In this document: positions 1-9,786 of the stretch, piece after piece
Position numbering within the stretch: position 1 is the stretch's first letter
How the letters are laid out: each line of letters begins with the position of its first letter
Assembly (NCBI GenBank): GCA_030949605.1
Contig: JAUZSH010000044.1
Location: forward strand, 59,833 to 123,832
DNA: 64,000 bases
Direction: 5' to 3'
Origin: Ghiorsea sp.
GTDB lineage: Bacteria; Pseudomonadota; Zetaproteobacteria; Mariprofundales; Mariprofundaceae
The notes under the pieces: generated by a model
The model's database searches: none
Told to the model about the DNA's origin: nothing
The model's input: the letters and a program-made list of their open reading frames with translations, nothing else
Made by a program: the position numbers and the translations under genes

Positions 1-82
1 TGACTGCCAAGGCAATGGTGTGTTCCTTTTTTTCAGGTTCTTTGCTTTCTTCGGCAAATAATGCTTTGAGTTTACTAAACAT
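1..82 (-). CDS. Partial gene start, possibly a TerB-family protein
   Basis: Only the first 27 codons lie in the window. They begin MFSKLKALFAEES and run into a charged stretch and then a hydrophobic one. A good Shine-Dalgarno (AGGAG) lies 5 bases before the ATG at 82; a second in-frame ATG at 85 is too close to it. The N-terminus resembles short TerB/COG4103 proteins, but this rests on very few residues. The gene runs in the same direction as ilvD and starts 9 bases beyond the ilvD stop, so the two could be co-transcribed. Function unknown from what is visible. Confidence 0.45.
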   Translation of the reverse strand, partial: MFSKLKALFAEESKEPEKKEHTIALAV

Positions 83-90
83 CATATCTC

Positions 91-1938
91 CTATTTAAGT
101 TGGTCGAGATTACGCACGGCACCTTTATCAGCAGATGTGGTCAACGCTGCGTAAGCCCAAAGAGCTTTGGATACCTTGCGTTTACGACCTAAAGGTTTCC
201 ACGCATCTTTGCCTTTGCTTTCCATAACTTCGCGGCGTTGGTTTAATTTATCATCTGAAATAGCCAAGTTGATAGAGCGATTTGGAATATCAATTTCAAT
301 AGTGTCCCCATCTTCAATCAAAGCAATCGCACCACCTTCGGCAGCTTCTGGGCTGGCATGACCAATGGATAAACCTGATGTGCCGCCTGAAAAACGACCA
401 TCGGTTAAGAGTGCGCAAACCTTGCCCATACCTTTGGATTTAAGGTAAGAGGTTGGATAAAGCATTTCCTGCATACCAGGCCCACCTTTAGGCCCTTCGT
501 AGCGAATGATGACGGTATCGCCTGCTTTAACTTTATCGTTCAGAATGGCAGAAACAGCATCATCCTGAGATTCAAAGACACGGGCAGTGCCAGTGAATTT
601 CCAAATCGACTCATCGACACCAGCCGTCTTCACGATACAACCGCGTTCGGCAATATTACCAAACAACACGGCAAGCCCGCCTTCTTTGGAGTAGGCATGT
701 TCCATGCTACGAATACAACCGTTTTCGCGGTCGGTGTCTAAATGTTTCCAGCGCTCGGATTGTGAGAACGCGACCTGGGTAGGGATACCGCCAGGTGCTG
801 CGCGATACATTTCGCGGGCTGCGGTGTTGGCTTCATTCACAATATCGTTGGCATCCAAGCCTTCGCCTATGGTTTTGCTGTGAACAGTAGGGATGTCGCG
901 ATGAATCAAGCCACCTCTGTCTAACTCGGCAAGAATAGAAATCACGCCACCAGCTCTGTGTACATCTTCCATATGATAATGCTGAACCGCAGGCGCAACC
1001 TTGCATAAGTTAGGCACTTTGCGACTCATGCGGTCAATGTCTTTCATGGTGAAGTCCACTTCGCCTTCTTGGGCAATGGCCAATAAGTGCAATACAGTGT
1101 TGGTGCTGCCACCCATGGCAATATCCAGCGCCATAGCATTTTCAAAGGCTTCAAAGGTGGCGATAGAGCGGGGGAGCATACTTTCATCATCCTGCTCATA
1201 ATAACGTTTGGTGATGTCCACAATGGTGCGCCCAGCTTGCAAGAATAGTTCCTGACGGTCGCTATGTGTTGCCAATAACGAACCATTACCTGGCAATGCC
1301 AATCCAAGGGCTTCGGCGAGGCAGTTCATGCTGTTTGCGGTAAACATGCCTGAGCATGAACCACAAGTCGGGCAGGCAGAACGCTCTACGGCAGCCACAT
1401 CTTCATCAGATTCATTTTCATCGGCAGCCATAACCATAGCATCCACCAAATCAAGATGCCTTTCACGGTTATCAATGGTGACTTTACCTGCTTCCATGGG
1501 GCCACCTGAAACAAATACCACTGGGATGTTTAAGCGCAAAGCAGCCATGAGCATACCTGGTGTGATTTTATCGCAATTGGAAATACAAACCATAGCATCA
1601 GCGCAATGGGCATTGACCATATACTCCACGGAATCAGCAATGATTTCACGGCTAGGCAACGAATAAAGCATGCCGCCATGACCCATGGCAATGCCATCAT
1701 CCACAGCAATGGTGTTAAACTCTTTGGCAACGCCACCCGAAGCTTCAATTTCGCGGGCAACCATTTGCCCCAAGTCTTTAAGGTGAACATGTCCTGGCAC
1801 AAATTGAGTAAATGAATTGACCACAGCAATGATAGGCTTTTCAAAATCATCATCTTTCATGCCTGTGGCACGCCAAAGTGCGCGCGCACCTGCCATGTTT
1901 CTGCCTGCGGTAGTGGTTCTAGAACGGTATATTGGCAT
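91..1938 (-). CDS. ilvD: Dihydroxy-acid dehydratase IlvD
   Basis: Catalyses dehydration of 2,3-dihydroxy acids to 2-keto acids, the shared third step of valine and isoleucine synthesis, and supplies the leucine precursor. The 615 aa are typical of the long proteobacterial form. The start [21 protein letters not shown], the cluster-ligand motifs [11 protein letters not shown] (around residue 120) and [19 protein letters not shown] (around 190), and the C-terminal [20 protein letters not shown] (around 520) are all family hallmarks. Cytoplasmic Fe-S enzyme. The gene stands alone with 160 bases upstream that may form an attenuator (1950-2027). leuC and leuD lie 22 kb away in this window; other ilv genes are not here. 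Very secure. Confidence 0.98.
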   Translation of the reverse strand: MPIYRSRTTTAGRNMAGARALWRATGMKDDDFEKPIIAVVNSFTQFVPGHVHLKDLGQMVAREIEASGGVAKEFNTIAVDDGIAMGHGGMLYSLPSREIIADSVEYMVNAHCADAMVCISNCDKITPGMLMAALRLNIPVVFVSGGPMEAGKVTIDNRERHLDLVDAMVMAADENESDEDVAAVERSACPTCGSCSGMFTANSMNCLAEALGLALPGNGSLLATHSDRQELFLQAGRTIVDITKRYYEQDDESMLPRSIATFEAFENAMALDIAMGGSTNTVLHLLAIAQEGEVDFTMKDIDRMSRKVPNLCKVAPAVQHYHMEDVHRAGGVISILAELDRGGLIHRDIPTVHSKTIGEGLDANDIVNEANTAAREMYRAAPGGIPTQVAFSQSERWKHLDTDRENGCIRSMEHAYSKEGGLAVLFGNIAERGCIVKTAGVDESIWKFTGTARVFESQDDAVSAILNDKVKAGDTVIIRYEGPKGGPGMQEMLYPTSYLKSKGMGKVCALLTDGRFSGGTSGLSIGHASPEAAEGGAIALIEDGDTIEIDIPNRSINLAISDDKLNQRREVMESKGKDAWKPLGRKRKVSKALWAYAALTTSADKGAVRNLDQLK

Positions 1939-1949
1939 TATCTCACCCT

Positions 1950-2027
1950 TTTAAAATTTTAGCTTATCGAGAATGCGTAAGGATAAGCAGATTACTCACG
2001 CATTGCGACCACCAATAAGGTGACCAC
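1950..2027 (-). promoter_or_regulatory. Possible attenuator and Val/Leu leader peptide for ilvD
   Basis: On the minus strand a 12-codon frame at 2027-1992 starts GTG and reads V-V-T-L-L-V-V-A-M-R-E-stop, so 6 of 11 codons are Val or Leu. The last codons (ATGCGTGAG) can pair with CTTACGCAT just downstream. A competing stem, GCTTATC/GATAAGC (1982-1988 with 1962-1968), follows and is trailed by a short A/T tract before ilvD. This overlap of leader codons and mutually exclusive stems is the layout of branched-chain amino acid attenuators. Weak points: no ATG, no clear Shine-Dalgarno for the leader and only a short U-tract. Treat as a hypothesis. Confidence 0.3.
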
Positions 2028-2098
2028 GTGTTTTTTTAATACGCCATATAAACCAACATCTTACACTCTGCACGTACAAACACTTGCAGGATCTAGGT

Positions 2099-4051
2099 TT
2101 AAAAACCAAAGCTTTTAAGCTTGTCATTGAGTTTTTCTTTAAGTTTCTCTTCTTCTTTTTTCTTGGCAGCATCAGCTTTTTCTTTTGCCGCTTTCTTGGC
2201 TACTTCAGCCTTGGTTCGTGCAAGTTCCTTTTTCTTGGCTACTTCAGCCTTGGCTTGTGCCAGTGCTTTTTGTTTGGCAGCTTCAAGTTTGGCTTGGGCT
2301 AATGCTTTCTGTTCTGCAATATAATCATTCAGTTCAGACTTGAGCATGAGTTCAATATTTTTACGATTTTCTGCCATGCTATTATTGGCAATATCCAATT
2401 GTTTGAATTGTTCTTGATATTCACCAGTATATGAAAGCATACGTTCAGTCAGTCTTTCTTTTAATTTTTGTGTCAACTCAGCTTTCTTTTGATGAAAACG
2501 TTTTTTCATAGCATGACTTAGCATTTTGTCCAAGTTGGATGCGATATGAATATTAGGTTTTAAAGGATTGCCTTGTATAGAAGTATCCACATCAAATGCG
2601 TCAACTTTTTTCAAAACAAGTGCCATTTCTTGGTCAAACTGCGAAGTGCCAAGGTTGATAAAATCAGCATTTTCAAATTTTATGTTTGCGGTCATGTCCA
2701 TAGCATCGATACCCAAATCAGCGCGACCTGTAATATGTGTTTTTGCCTTTTTAAGTAACATTTTGTTGCCAGCTAACTTAAAATCTTTCACGTTCAAGCC
2801 GTTCATGTCCCATGTTAATTGATTGATGGATTGATCACCACGGTGGTCAAACAAACCTTTGATATCAAGGTTGGCGGTTTGTGAAAAGCCTTCACCTGTT
2901 ATGTGTAGTGTTGTTGGTCGATTCATCACACCTTGCTGGTGAGTAATATCTCTCCATTCTGTCAGCAGATTACCATGGGTTAAGTGTATGGAAAAATTCA
3001 TGCGTTCAATCAAAAAGTCTGGTTGTGGTTTAGCCAATGGGAAACGGACAAACCTGCCTTCAAGCCGTTCGCGTTCCTTTTCTTCTTCTTGGCTACTTTG
3101 AATCTGTTCAATGATAGGTTGTGCTTTTTTGTAGTAACCTTGGAGGATAGGCAGCCAAGCTGCGATTTGTTCGCCAAACAACAGCTTGCTGATGTTGGTC
3201 ATACCATCAAAATTCATCTGATACTTGTTTTTTAAGCGTTCAAAATCTTCAGTTGGTGCTGATTTTAATGCTTTGAGTTGCATGTTCAGGTCTGTTTGCG
3301 TTGCTTTGACCCAATCACTTGCCTGTTGAAAGGCTAGTTTATCATCTTGTAAGCGTTGCTTTAAGGCAGCTAATTGTTCTTTTCGTGCTTTAAAGTCATC
3401 CAGGGAAACAATTTTACCTTGGATGATACGATTGAACTCATTGTTATAAGCTTGCAGTGTTTGTTGGTTGGGTAGTGTGGATAAGGTGCTTTTTAGCTTG
3501 ATTTTGCTATTTTGGAGCGAACCTTTCAATGTTTCACCCCGTTGTTCGGTGAGTAGGGTTTCGCGTTCTAATATTTCAGAGACAGAGGGGAGTTTGTTTT
3601 TAATCGTTAAGTCAGGGGCAACTGAGCTGGTACTTGAGCTGCTTGCTTGCTGTTGGCTGGGTTGTGTTTCAACCTTTTGAACAACCAATAAAGCACCGGA
3701 TTGATTTCTATCGGTATTAAAAGCTAAACCTTTCATGCTGATGTCTTGAATAATCACTTGACCTGATAACAACGGTGATAAGGCTACTTGCATATTCATG
3801 CGTTGCCATTGCATAAGGTTTTTCATGGGCTGTTCAGCATCTGCGATTTGCACATCCTTTAATGCTATCCCCAAAGGGTCAAAGCTGAGGTTGACCTGCC
3901 CCACATCGACCTTAGCACCTGCAATATCTGAACCATATGATTCAATCGTATTTTTTATCAATGTCGAGGCATAAAACATCCAAAATAAAACAAACAATCC
4001 AACAATAGCAATAAAGCCTAAAAAACCTTGCCAACGAAACACTTTTAACAT
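2099..4051 (-). CDS. TIGR03545 family protein, membrane-anchored
   Basis: A 650-aa protein of unknown function. One membrane helix lies near the N-terminus (about residues 11-31) and is followed by an AsmA-like region (SFDPLGIALKDVQIAD, then PLLSGQVIIQDISMKGLAF). A long middle section is probably helical, and a Lys/Ala/Glu-rich coiled-coil tail fills the last 90 residues with repeats of the form AQAKLEAAKQKALAQAKAEVAKK. The pair of this gene and the next upstream one matches the known neighbour families TIGR03545 and TIGR03546. The AsmA-like fold suggests a periplasmic or intermembrane role, but no function has been shown to my knowledge. The genes are 15 bases apart and likely co-transcribed. 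Confidence 0.8.
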   Translation of the reverse strand: MLKVFRWQGFLGFIAIVGLFVLFWMFYASTLIKNTIESYGSDIAGAKVDVGQVNLSFDPLGIALKDVQIADAEQPMKNLMQWQRMNMQVALSPLLSGQVIIQDISMKGLAFNTDRNQSGALLVVQKVETQPSQQQASSSSTSSVAPDLTIKNKLPSVSEILERETLLTEQRGETLKGSLQNSKIKLKSTLSTLPNQQTLQAYNNEFNRIIQGKIVSLDDFKARKEQLAALKQRLQDDKLAFQQASDWVKATQTDLNMQLKALKSAPTEDFERLKNKYQMNFDGMTNISKLLFGEQIAAWLPILQGYYKKAQPIIEQIQSSQEEEKERERLEGRFVRFPLAKPQPDFLIERMNFSIHLTHGNLLTEWRDITHQQGVMNRPTTLHITGEGFSQTANLDIKGLFDHRGDQSINQLTWDMNGLNVKDFKLAGNKMLLKKAKTHITGRADLGIDAMDMTANIKFENADFINLGTSQFDQEMALVLKKVDAFDVDTSIQGNPLKPNIHIASNLDKMLSHAMKKRFHQKKAELTQKLKERLTERMLSYTGEYQEQFKQLDIANNSMAENRKNIELMLKSELNDYIAEQKALAQAKLEAAKQKALAQAKAEVAKKKELARTKAEVAKKAAKEKADAAKKKEEEKLKEKLNDKLKSFGF

Positions 4052-4066
4052 GATAGCGGCTCCCGA

Positions 4067-4573
4067 TTAATCTGAAAAACTTTTATATATTGCAAATAAT
4101 CTGCTTGCTTTCAGCATTTCAATCACTTTCAGTTGGTTAACCCATGCCATAAAACGATGACGGTAAGTGACAATTAAAATTTTTGAACCTACGGCGATAG
4201 GTATGAATAGTATTAAAGATATGACCAAGCTTCCCAAAGTCAGTGTATGATTATAGTGCGTTAATCGCCAAAAATCACTTTGGTAAAGTTCTGTCCAAAA
4301 GGTAAAGTAATCAGGGTTGGTCAATAATGATTCACCCAACTTGATGGCTTGAGTATCAATCATATAAGCAAGACCTGTAAAAAACATAACAGCAAGAAAA
4401 AATGCACTCATGTTCACGCGAACAAGACATATGATGAGTAATATCAATAGGTTATGAAAGCTGTAAAATGGAGAAAGACCAACAATCATACCAAAAGCAA
4501 TGGCGAAGGCTAATTGCCACGGTGATGCGTTTGAATTCAAAGCTTTGAACAGCTTCAGTAACATATCAATCAT
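4067..4573 (-). CDS. TIGR03546 family membrane protein
   Basis: A 168-aa hydrophobic protein with about three to four membrane spans. The early segment SPWQLAFAIAFGMIVGLSPFYSFHNLLILLIICL resembles the DUF2062-type motif found in this family. It lies 15 bases upstream of the TIGR03545 gene on the same strand, the arrangement that defines the two families. Function unknown; co-occurrence suggests the two products act together in the envelope. Confidence 0.8.
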   Translation of the reverse strand: MIDMLLKLFKALNSNASPWQLAFAIAFGMIVGLSPFYSFHNLLILLIICLVRVNMSAFFLAVMFFTGLAYMIDTQAIKLGESLLTNPDYFTFWTELYQSDFWRLTHYNHTLTLGSLVISLILFIPIAVGSKILIVTYRHRFMAWVNQLKVIEMLKASRLFAIYKSFSD

Positions 4574-4620
4574 TTATTCCTCCATAACGCTGTTATTTCG
4601 GGCGAAGTCCAACAGTCTTC

Positions 4621-5919
4621 CTAAAGTCGGTGGGGTACGCTGTCCTCTTCAACCGAACCTGCTTTGGGGTCGTTAAATACATACATATCCAAGCCTTTTT
4701 CGCTGTGTGCAATCACAGTGCTCACGGCGGCATCACCTGTAACATTCACAGCCGTGCGAATCATATCCAGCAACCTATCTACGCCAATGATGAGCGCAAT
4801 ACCTTCCACAGGTAGCCCCACTTGATTAAACACCATGGCCAACATAATCAACCCTACACCTGGCACACCTGCTGTGCCAATGGATGCTAACACAGACATA
4901 CCAATCACCGTGAGGTAGCCCATAATTCCCAAATCAATGCCATACACATTGGCAATAAAAACAGTGGCAACACCTTGCATAATCGCTGTGCCATCCATGT
5001 TGATGGTTGCACCAAAAGGTACGGTGAATGATGCAATAGATTCATCCACACCTAGACGTTTTTCAACGGTTTGCAGGGTCACAGGGATGGTGGCATTGGA
5101 GCTTGATGTACTAAAGGCAAAGACTTGAGCTGTGCCCATCTTTTTCATAAAGGTGATGGGGCTAACTTTGCCGAATATTTTTAGCAGCAACATCAATGTA
5201 CCAGTGGCATGAAGCAACAGCGCCAGCACAAGCACGCCAAAATAACCCAACATTGGAATAATCAAATCAATGCCTTGCTGGGCAAATGTTTTTGCCATCA
5301 GCGCAAACACACCAATCGGCGCTAAATACATCACCACATTGACCACTTGCATCATCACTTTATTCATGATTTCAGCCAAATCCATCAATGGTTGCGCTGC
5401 TTTGCCCACCATCAGCATACACGATGCAAATAAAATGGTGAAAAAGATGATTTGTAGCATATTGCCTTCAGCATAAGCCGCCACAGGGTTGGAAGGGATT
5501 AAATCAATCAACACTTGGGTGAAAGGCGGGGCTTCAGGGGCAACAAACGATGAGCTTGCAGCACCTGCCAATTCAAAGCCTGCGCCAGGCGCAAAAAAGG
5601 ATGCCAAGGCAATGGCAAGCGTGATGGCAAGGGCTGTGGTGAGCATATAATAACCGAACGCTTTGCCGCCCACGCGACCCAGTTTGCCAATATCTCCAAT
5701 ACCAACCACGCCGCAAATAAGCGAGAACGTGACCAGTGGCACGACCAACATTTTAAGCATACTGATAAACATCGCACCCAAAACATGGAACACGCCCATC
5801 ACCAGATAGTCTTGAACCCAAGCAATATTGTGGGCAAAGGTGTTGATAAGGCTGCCAAGAACAAGCCCTAGCAACATGCCGCGTAATATCTTTTTGGTCA
5901 TACTTGTTTTATTGCCCAT
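4621..5919 (-). CDS. Dicarboxylate/amino acid:cation symporter (DAACS family)
   Basis: An inner-membrane secondary transporter of the GltP/DctA/SLC1 type that brings in acidic amino acids or C4-dicarboxylates with H+ or Na+. Family motifs are clear: the serine-rich hairpin FSTSSSNATIPVTL (about residue 275), NMDGTAIMQG (about 310) and the C-terminal binding region DRLLDMIRTAVNVTGDA. About 432 aa, as usual for the family. The frame opens at a GTG at 5928, but the ATG at 5919 has AGGTGG five bases upstream and is the better start. Substrate cannot be told from the sequence alone. Monocistronic and divergent from the next gene. Confidence 0.93.
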   Translation of the reverse strand: MGNKTSMTKKILRGMLLGLVLGSLINTFAHNIAWVQDYLVMGVFHVLGAMFISMLKMLVVPLVTFSLICGVVGIGDIGKLGRVGGKAFGYYMLTTALAITLAIALASFFAPGAGFELAGAASSSFVAPEAPPFTQVLIDLIPSNPVAAYAEGNMLQIIFFTILFASCMLMVGKAAQPLMDLAEIMNKVMMQVVNVVMYLAPIGVFALMAKTFAQQGIDLIIPMLGYFGVLVLALLLHATGTLMLLLKIFGKVSPITFMKKMGTAQVFAFSTSSSNATIPVTLQTVEKRLGVDESIASFTVPFGATINMDGTAIMQGVATVFIANVYGIDLGIMGYLTVIGMSVLASIGTAGVPGVGLIMLAMVFNQVGLPVEGIALIIGVDRLLDMIRTAVNVTGDAAVSTVIAHSEKGLDMYVFNDPKAGSVEEDSVPHRL

Positions 5920-6027
5920 ACTTACCACCTACCTAAAATGAGCGCAAACGATGATAAGATAAAGTGTAAGATGCAAGGTGTATCAGAAGGCATTGATATG
6001 ACACCTGATTTTGGTTAGAAGTCGGTT

Positions 6028-6840
6028 ATGATTTCAAATGTATTGTTTATATCTGCGGGCGTTTTATCGTTACTTGCCCTGTGGCTGGTGGTGATTTGTG
6101 TGCGCTCAGGTGGCACAAAAGATGCCATACAGCGTAATATTAGCTTACTGGTTAGTGCATCCATGTTGTGTACGCTGATTGGTATTTTAGAACTGGGTTT
6201 TATTACGGTATCGGGTTTGGTGCTAACACTGACCACCGTTGCAGGGTTCACAACACTGTTGGTACAAAATTTATATCTCATTGGTATGTGGCAACATGGC
6301 GTGCGTGGATTGGGCTTATTATTGCTGCCGTTAACAGCCATACCATTACTTTTATTGCCTTTTTTACCTGTATCTTCAGCAGTACCTTGGGTTGAAGCTT
6401 ATTCTTTTTTAGAGACAGGGCATTTGTTTTTGTCGGTGCTTGCTTATGCTATGCTGACGATGGCTGCTGTGTATGCGGTGATGCAGCTACAATTAGATCG
6501 GGCATTAACCCAGAAAAAAATTGGTTTTTTTGTGCGAGCGATGCCTTCGTTAATGCACATTAGTAATTATTTATTTGTCCATGTACGTTGGGCACTTTGG
6601 TTGCTTGGATTGAGTATTATAACAGGTTTAGCGTGGCAGTGGGTGGAGCTGCATCACTTTGCTTTGTTCAACCATAAAGTATTGTTGGCTGTTTTTGCTT
6701 GGGTGATTTTAATGGCGCTTTATTATCTGCGGCAAAAATCGGCATGGCATCATAGTCGCGGAAGTAAAATGGTGTTGCTTGCTTATGCAACCCTGATGTT
6801 GGCTTATTTTGGTGTTAAAATCATTCAAAATATACACTAA
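6028..6840 (+). CDS. Cytochrome c assembly-family membrane protein (YpjD-like)
   Basis: A 270-aa protein with about eight membrane spans. The region ETGHLFLSVLAYAMLTMAAVYAVMQLQLDRAL followed by a MPSLMHISNYLFVHVRWALWLLG segment is typical of the CcsA/YpjD branch of the cytochrome c assembly superfamily. It is followed 12 bases later by a CorB-like gene, the same order as ypjD-yfjD in enterobacteria, though ffh does not precede it here. A direct role in haem handling is not established for YpjD proteins. Co-transcription with the downstream gene is likely. Confidence 0.85.
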   Translation: MISNVLFISAGVLSLLALWLVVICVRSGGTKDAIQRNISLLVSASMLCTLIGILELGFITVSGLVLTLTTVAGFTTLLVQNLYLIGMWQHGVRGLGLLLLPLTAIPLLLLPFLPVSSAVPWVEAYSFLETGHLFLSVLAYAMLTMAAVYAVMQLQLDRALTQKKIGFFVRAMPSLMHISNYLFVHVRWALWLLGLSIITGLAWQWVELHHFALFNHKVLLAVFAWVILMALYYLRQKSAWHHSRGSKMVLLAYATLMLAYFGVKIIQNIH

Positions 6841-6852
6841 AATATACCGTAT

Positions 6853-8145
6853 ATGACATTTTCTGAACATGCTGTTCCCTACATTATAGGGCTTCTTTTT
6901 TTATTGTTACTCTTGTCTGCTTTTTTTTCAGGGTCTGAAACTGCTTTGACGCGCGCCAGACGTGTTCGTTTACGTATTATGCGTAAAAAAGGTAGTAAGG
7001 GCGCAAAGTATGCTGAACACTTGTTGGACAAGCCTGAACGTATGCTTGCTTCTATTCTTCTGGGCAACAACTTTGTCAACATTGCCGCATCAAGCCTTGC
7101 CACGGCTCTTTTTCTGGCTGAATTTGGCGAAGCAGGTATTTTGTATGCGACCATTGCCATGACCGTTATTGTACTTGTGTTTGCTGAAGTCTTACCCAAA
7201 ACGATTGCGGTTGCCCATGCTGAAACCATTGCTTGCCGCGTTGCCATGCTGCTCACCTTATTTCAACGCTTGTTTTCACCCATCGTTTCACTGTTAATGT
7301 TGGGTATTAAGGTTTTACAACGGGTGTTGAAAGTTAAAGAACACCAAGAGCTAGCTTTTAATCACCAAGAGTTGGCTGCCATGATTGACATGAGCGCTGA
7401 AAGTGGTGTGCTGGATAAAGCACGCGAACAAATGTTGATCAGTGCGTTGGAAATGCATGATATTTCGATCAAATCACTGATGACACCACGCAAAGATATT
7501 GTTGCTTTAGATGCTGCAAAAACAGTGGATGAATGCTTGCAGTTTGCGCTTAAGCACCCGCATTCCCGTTATCCTGTTTATCATGGGGATACAGATCATA
7601 TATTGGGTATTATTCATCTGAGAGATTTGTTGAAAAATAACCGTAAAAATGTGCCATTGGCACAGGCAGTGATTTGGAAAAATTTAATTTTTGTGCCAGC
7701 CAGCCGCAATGCTTTGACACAACTTTTTGAATTTCAAAGTAAACATCAGCATATGGCGATTGTGGTGGATGAATTTGGTGATATTGATGGTGTCATTACA
7801 CTGGAAGATATTATCGAAGAAATTGTTGGTGAAATTGTAGATGAGTCTGATGTGCCGCTTGAAGTGGATATTTGGGTGCAGCCTGATGGGTCTTGGGTGG
7901 CTTCAGGCACTGCCAATATTCGCGACTTGAATCAAATCATGGGTAGTGAATTACCTCATCATGGTGCAACGACCATTGGCGGTCTTGTGGTGGAAGAGCT
8001 TGGGGATATTCCTGATGGTCAAGCATGTTTGAGTTTGGGTAATATTCGTATTGAAGTATTAAAAATTAAAGGTGAACGTGTGCTTCGTGTGCGTTTGTAT
8101 AAATTAAACGACGACTTATCAGGTGTCTTTGTTCATGATGAATAA
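6853..8145 (+). CDS. CNNM/CorB-type transporter: DUF21, CBS pair, CorC_HlyC
   Basis: A 430-aa membrane protein likely involved in Mg2+/Co2+ homeostasis. Domain order: DUF21 transmembrane region (about 10-190, with FFSGSETALTRARR and VLVFAEVLPKTIAVAHAE), two CBS domains (about 210-340, with MTPRKDIVALD and VDEFGDIDGVITLEDIIEEIVGEI) and a C-terminal CorC_HlyC domain (about 350-425). This is the full architecture of YfjD/CorB-type proteins. It follows the YpjD-like gene and its end overlaps the start of the PhzF gene. Confidence 0.93.
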   Translation: MTFSEHAVPYIIGLLFLLLLLSAFFSGSETALTRARRVRLRIMRKKGSKGAKYAEHLLDKPERMLASILLGNNFVNIAASSLATALFLAEFGEAGILYATIAMTVIVLVFAEVLPKTIAVAHAETIACRVAMLLTLFQRLFSPIVSLLMLGIKVLQRVLKVKEHQELAFNHQELAAMIDMSAESGVLDKAREQMLISALEMHDISIKSLMTPRKDIVALDAAKTVDECLQFALKHPHSRYPVYHGDTDHILGIIHLRDLLKNNRKNVPLAQAVIWKNLIFVPASRNALTQLFEFQSKHQHMAIVVDEFGDIDGVITLEDIIEEIVGEIVDESDVPLEVDIWVQPDGSWVASGTANIRDLNQIMGSELPHHGATTIGGLVVEELGDIPDGQACLSLGNIRIEVLKIKGERVLRVRLYKLNDDLSGVFVHDE

Positions 8146-8926
8146 TATCAGTGTGTATCAAGTTGATGCCTTTGCACGCACTATCTTTCAAGGTAATCCA
8201 GCAGCTGTTTGCCCATTGAATGCTTGGCTTGATGGTGATGTGATGCAGGCCATTGCAGCGGAAAATAATGTATCTGAAACCGCTTTTTTTGTTGAACATA
8301 AAGATGGTTATAGTATTCGCTGGTTTACGCCGACCGTCGAAGTAGATTTATGTGGTCACGCCACGTTAGCTGCGGCATATGTGTTGTTTGAAATGCTTGG
8401 CTTTACGGGTGATGTCCTTGTGTTTCAATCGAAGTCAGGTGAACTCAGTGTCGCTAAAAATGGTGATAAATTTGTACTCGATTTTCCAATGCAAAAACCT
8501 ATGGTATGTGATGTTCCCCAAGTTATTCAACAAGCTTTTGGTGATGCTGTGCAAGAATGCCTCAAGGCAGAAGATTATATTGTGGTTTTAAACAGTGAAT
8601 CGGCGGTTGAAGCCGCCAAACCTGATATGCAAGTATTAAAGGGGCTTGATTTACGCGGCGTGGTGATCACTGCAAAATCAGTAGGATATGACTTTATCAG
8701 TCGATTTTTTGCCCCCAATTGTGGTATTGATGAAGACCCCGTCACAGGTTCTGCGTTTACACAGCTTGCACCGTATTGGGCAAGTGTTTTGGGCAAAGAT
8801 AAGCTTGTTGCCAAGCAAGTCTCAAAGCGGGGTGGGGAAGTGTGGTGTGAAGTGTTGGCGAATCGCGTTCACATTGCAGGTGATGCGACTTTGTTTATGC
8901 AAGGTATCATCAATATTAAAAACTGA
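8135..8926 (+). CDS. PhzF family isomerase/epimerase
   Basis: A diaminopimelate-epimerase-fold enzyme of about 263 aa. It begins MMNNISVYQVDAFARTIFQGNPAAVCPL and contains the catalytic-Glu motif NNVSETAFF, the CGHATLAAAYVLFE motif and DEDPVTGSAFTQLAPYW near the end, all classic PhzF signatures. Substrate unknown; no phenazine genes surround it, so a general isomerase role is more likely. A GTG at 8123 extends the frame, but ATG at 8135 or 8138 fits better and gives a short overlap with the upstream gene, suggesting coupled translation. Confidence 0.93.
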   Translation: MMNNISVYQVDAFARTIFQGNPAAVCPLNAWLDGDVMQAIAAENNVSETAFFVEHKDGYSIRWFTPTVEVDLCGHATLAAAYVLFEMLGFTGDVLVFQSKSGELSVAKNGDKFVLDFPMQKPMVCDVPQVIQQAFGDAVQECLKAEDYIVVLNSESAVEAAKPDMQVLKGLDLRGVVITAKSVGYDFISRFFAPNCGIDEDPVTGSAFTQLAPYWASVLGKDKLVAKQVSKRGGEVWCEVLANRVHIAGDATLFMQGIINIKN

Positions 8927-9479
8927 TGTTACGCACCTATTCCTCGGAAGTGAGGCTTTAGCCTCGCCCAACTCAGGCTATGCATAAGGATTTCGCCTGA
9001 TTCTCAAATCTATTGCACCTGCTACAAGAGGGCGAGGCTAAAGCCTCACTTCCAATGAGAGTCTCGACATTCCGCACCCTTTATTTTGATTTTTGGTATT
9101 GAATGAAAAGACATGAAAACATAGCGTTTTCAACGCTAAACAAGCTTATTATGGTAATACATTGCTTGTGACTTTAGCCCTCATGACAAGAGGATTATTC
9201 ATAATTTTAGTCATTTACCCTCAAATATACCTTTCATGAGAGGTGGCACAGTTTAGCGAAACAGCCTCATTTTTCTAACCTGTTGAAAAATATAGATAAA
9301 TTAAATAAAGTAATATTGATTTAGGGGTGCGGAATGTCGGAGAGCCTATTAATTTACTCCCTCATTCCCACGCTGAAGCATGGGAACGAGGGAAATGAGC
9401 TTAATAGGTAGTCTGTGTAGCGTTCAAATATGTTGGAATTTCCCATGCCCGAAGATTTATGTGCTGGGTGCGTAACATC
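8923..9479. repeat. Composite intergenic element with CTGATGTTACGCACC ends
   Basis: Begins at the stop codon of the PhzF gene with CTGATGTTACGCACC and ends with the complementary GGGTGCGTAACATC at 9466-9479. It contains a perfect 24-bp inverted repeat (8946-8969 with 9030-9053, core GTGAGGCTTTAGCCTCGCCC) and an inserted second element at 9065-9339. Related segments recur at 26253-26411 and, by ends only, at 50114-50377. No coding capacity. Looks like a non-autonomous mobile element (MITE-like); the family name is unknown to me. The last two bases of the right end are replaced by another element that starts at 9479. Confidence 0.6.
9065..9339. mobile_element. Nested MITE-like element with CGACATTCCGCACCC ends
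   Basis: 275 bp bounded by perfect 15-bp inverted repeats, CGACATTCCGCACCC at 9065-9079 and its complement at 9325-9339. Flanked by near-identical 8-bp repeats GAGAGTCT (9057-9064) and GAGAGCCT (9340-9347), as expected of a target-site duplication. The related sequence at 26310-26335 runs straight through (CAATAAGAGCCTATT) and so shows the empty site. No ORF inside; AT-rich. Evidence for mobility is good; the mobilising transposase is not in the window. Confidence 0.65.
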
Positions 9480-9750
9480 TTACATTGAGCGGGTATGTTT
9501 TATCGTTTATTGGTTATTTTATCCTTATAAATCAATGAGATAAGGACATACATCACGATTCTGATTACCCTACGAATTTCAATCTACAACCAACTTAAGC
9601 AAAAAGTTGAAAATCGATACCGTAATTTTCATTAAATGGCTAAATGATTCGGTCATAAAAGGCTATTTTTATTCAATATGATGAGAACAAACATCATCCG
9701 ACATCAATTTTAAATCATTTTTTTAAAAAGAGATACCCGCTCAATGTAAG
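9479..9750. mobile_element. MITE family A, copy 1
   Basis: 272 bp with perfect 17-bp terminal inverted repeats CTTACATTGAGCGGGTA (9479-9495) and TACCCGCTCAATGTAAG (9734-9750). No coding capacity. The same sequence recurs almost unchanged at 26535-27006 (interrupted), 52280-52552 and 52559-52831. This copy abuts the right end of the preceding composite element and shows no clear target duplication, so one flank may have been rearranged. Confidence 0.8.
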
Positions 9751-9786
9751 TTCTTAGGCTTACACCTTTACCTTGAGTCGCACTTC

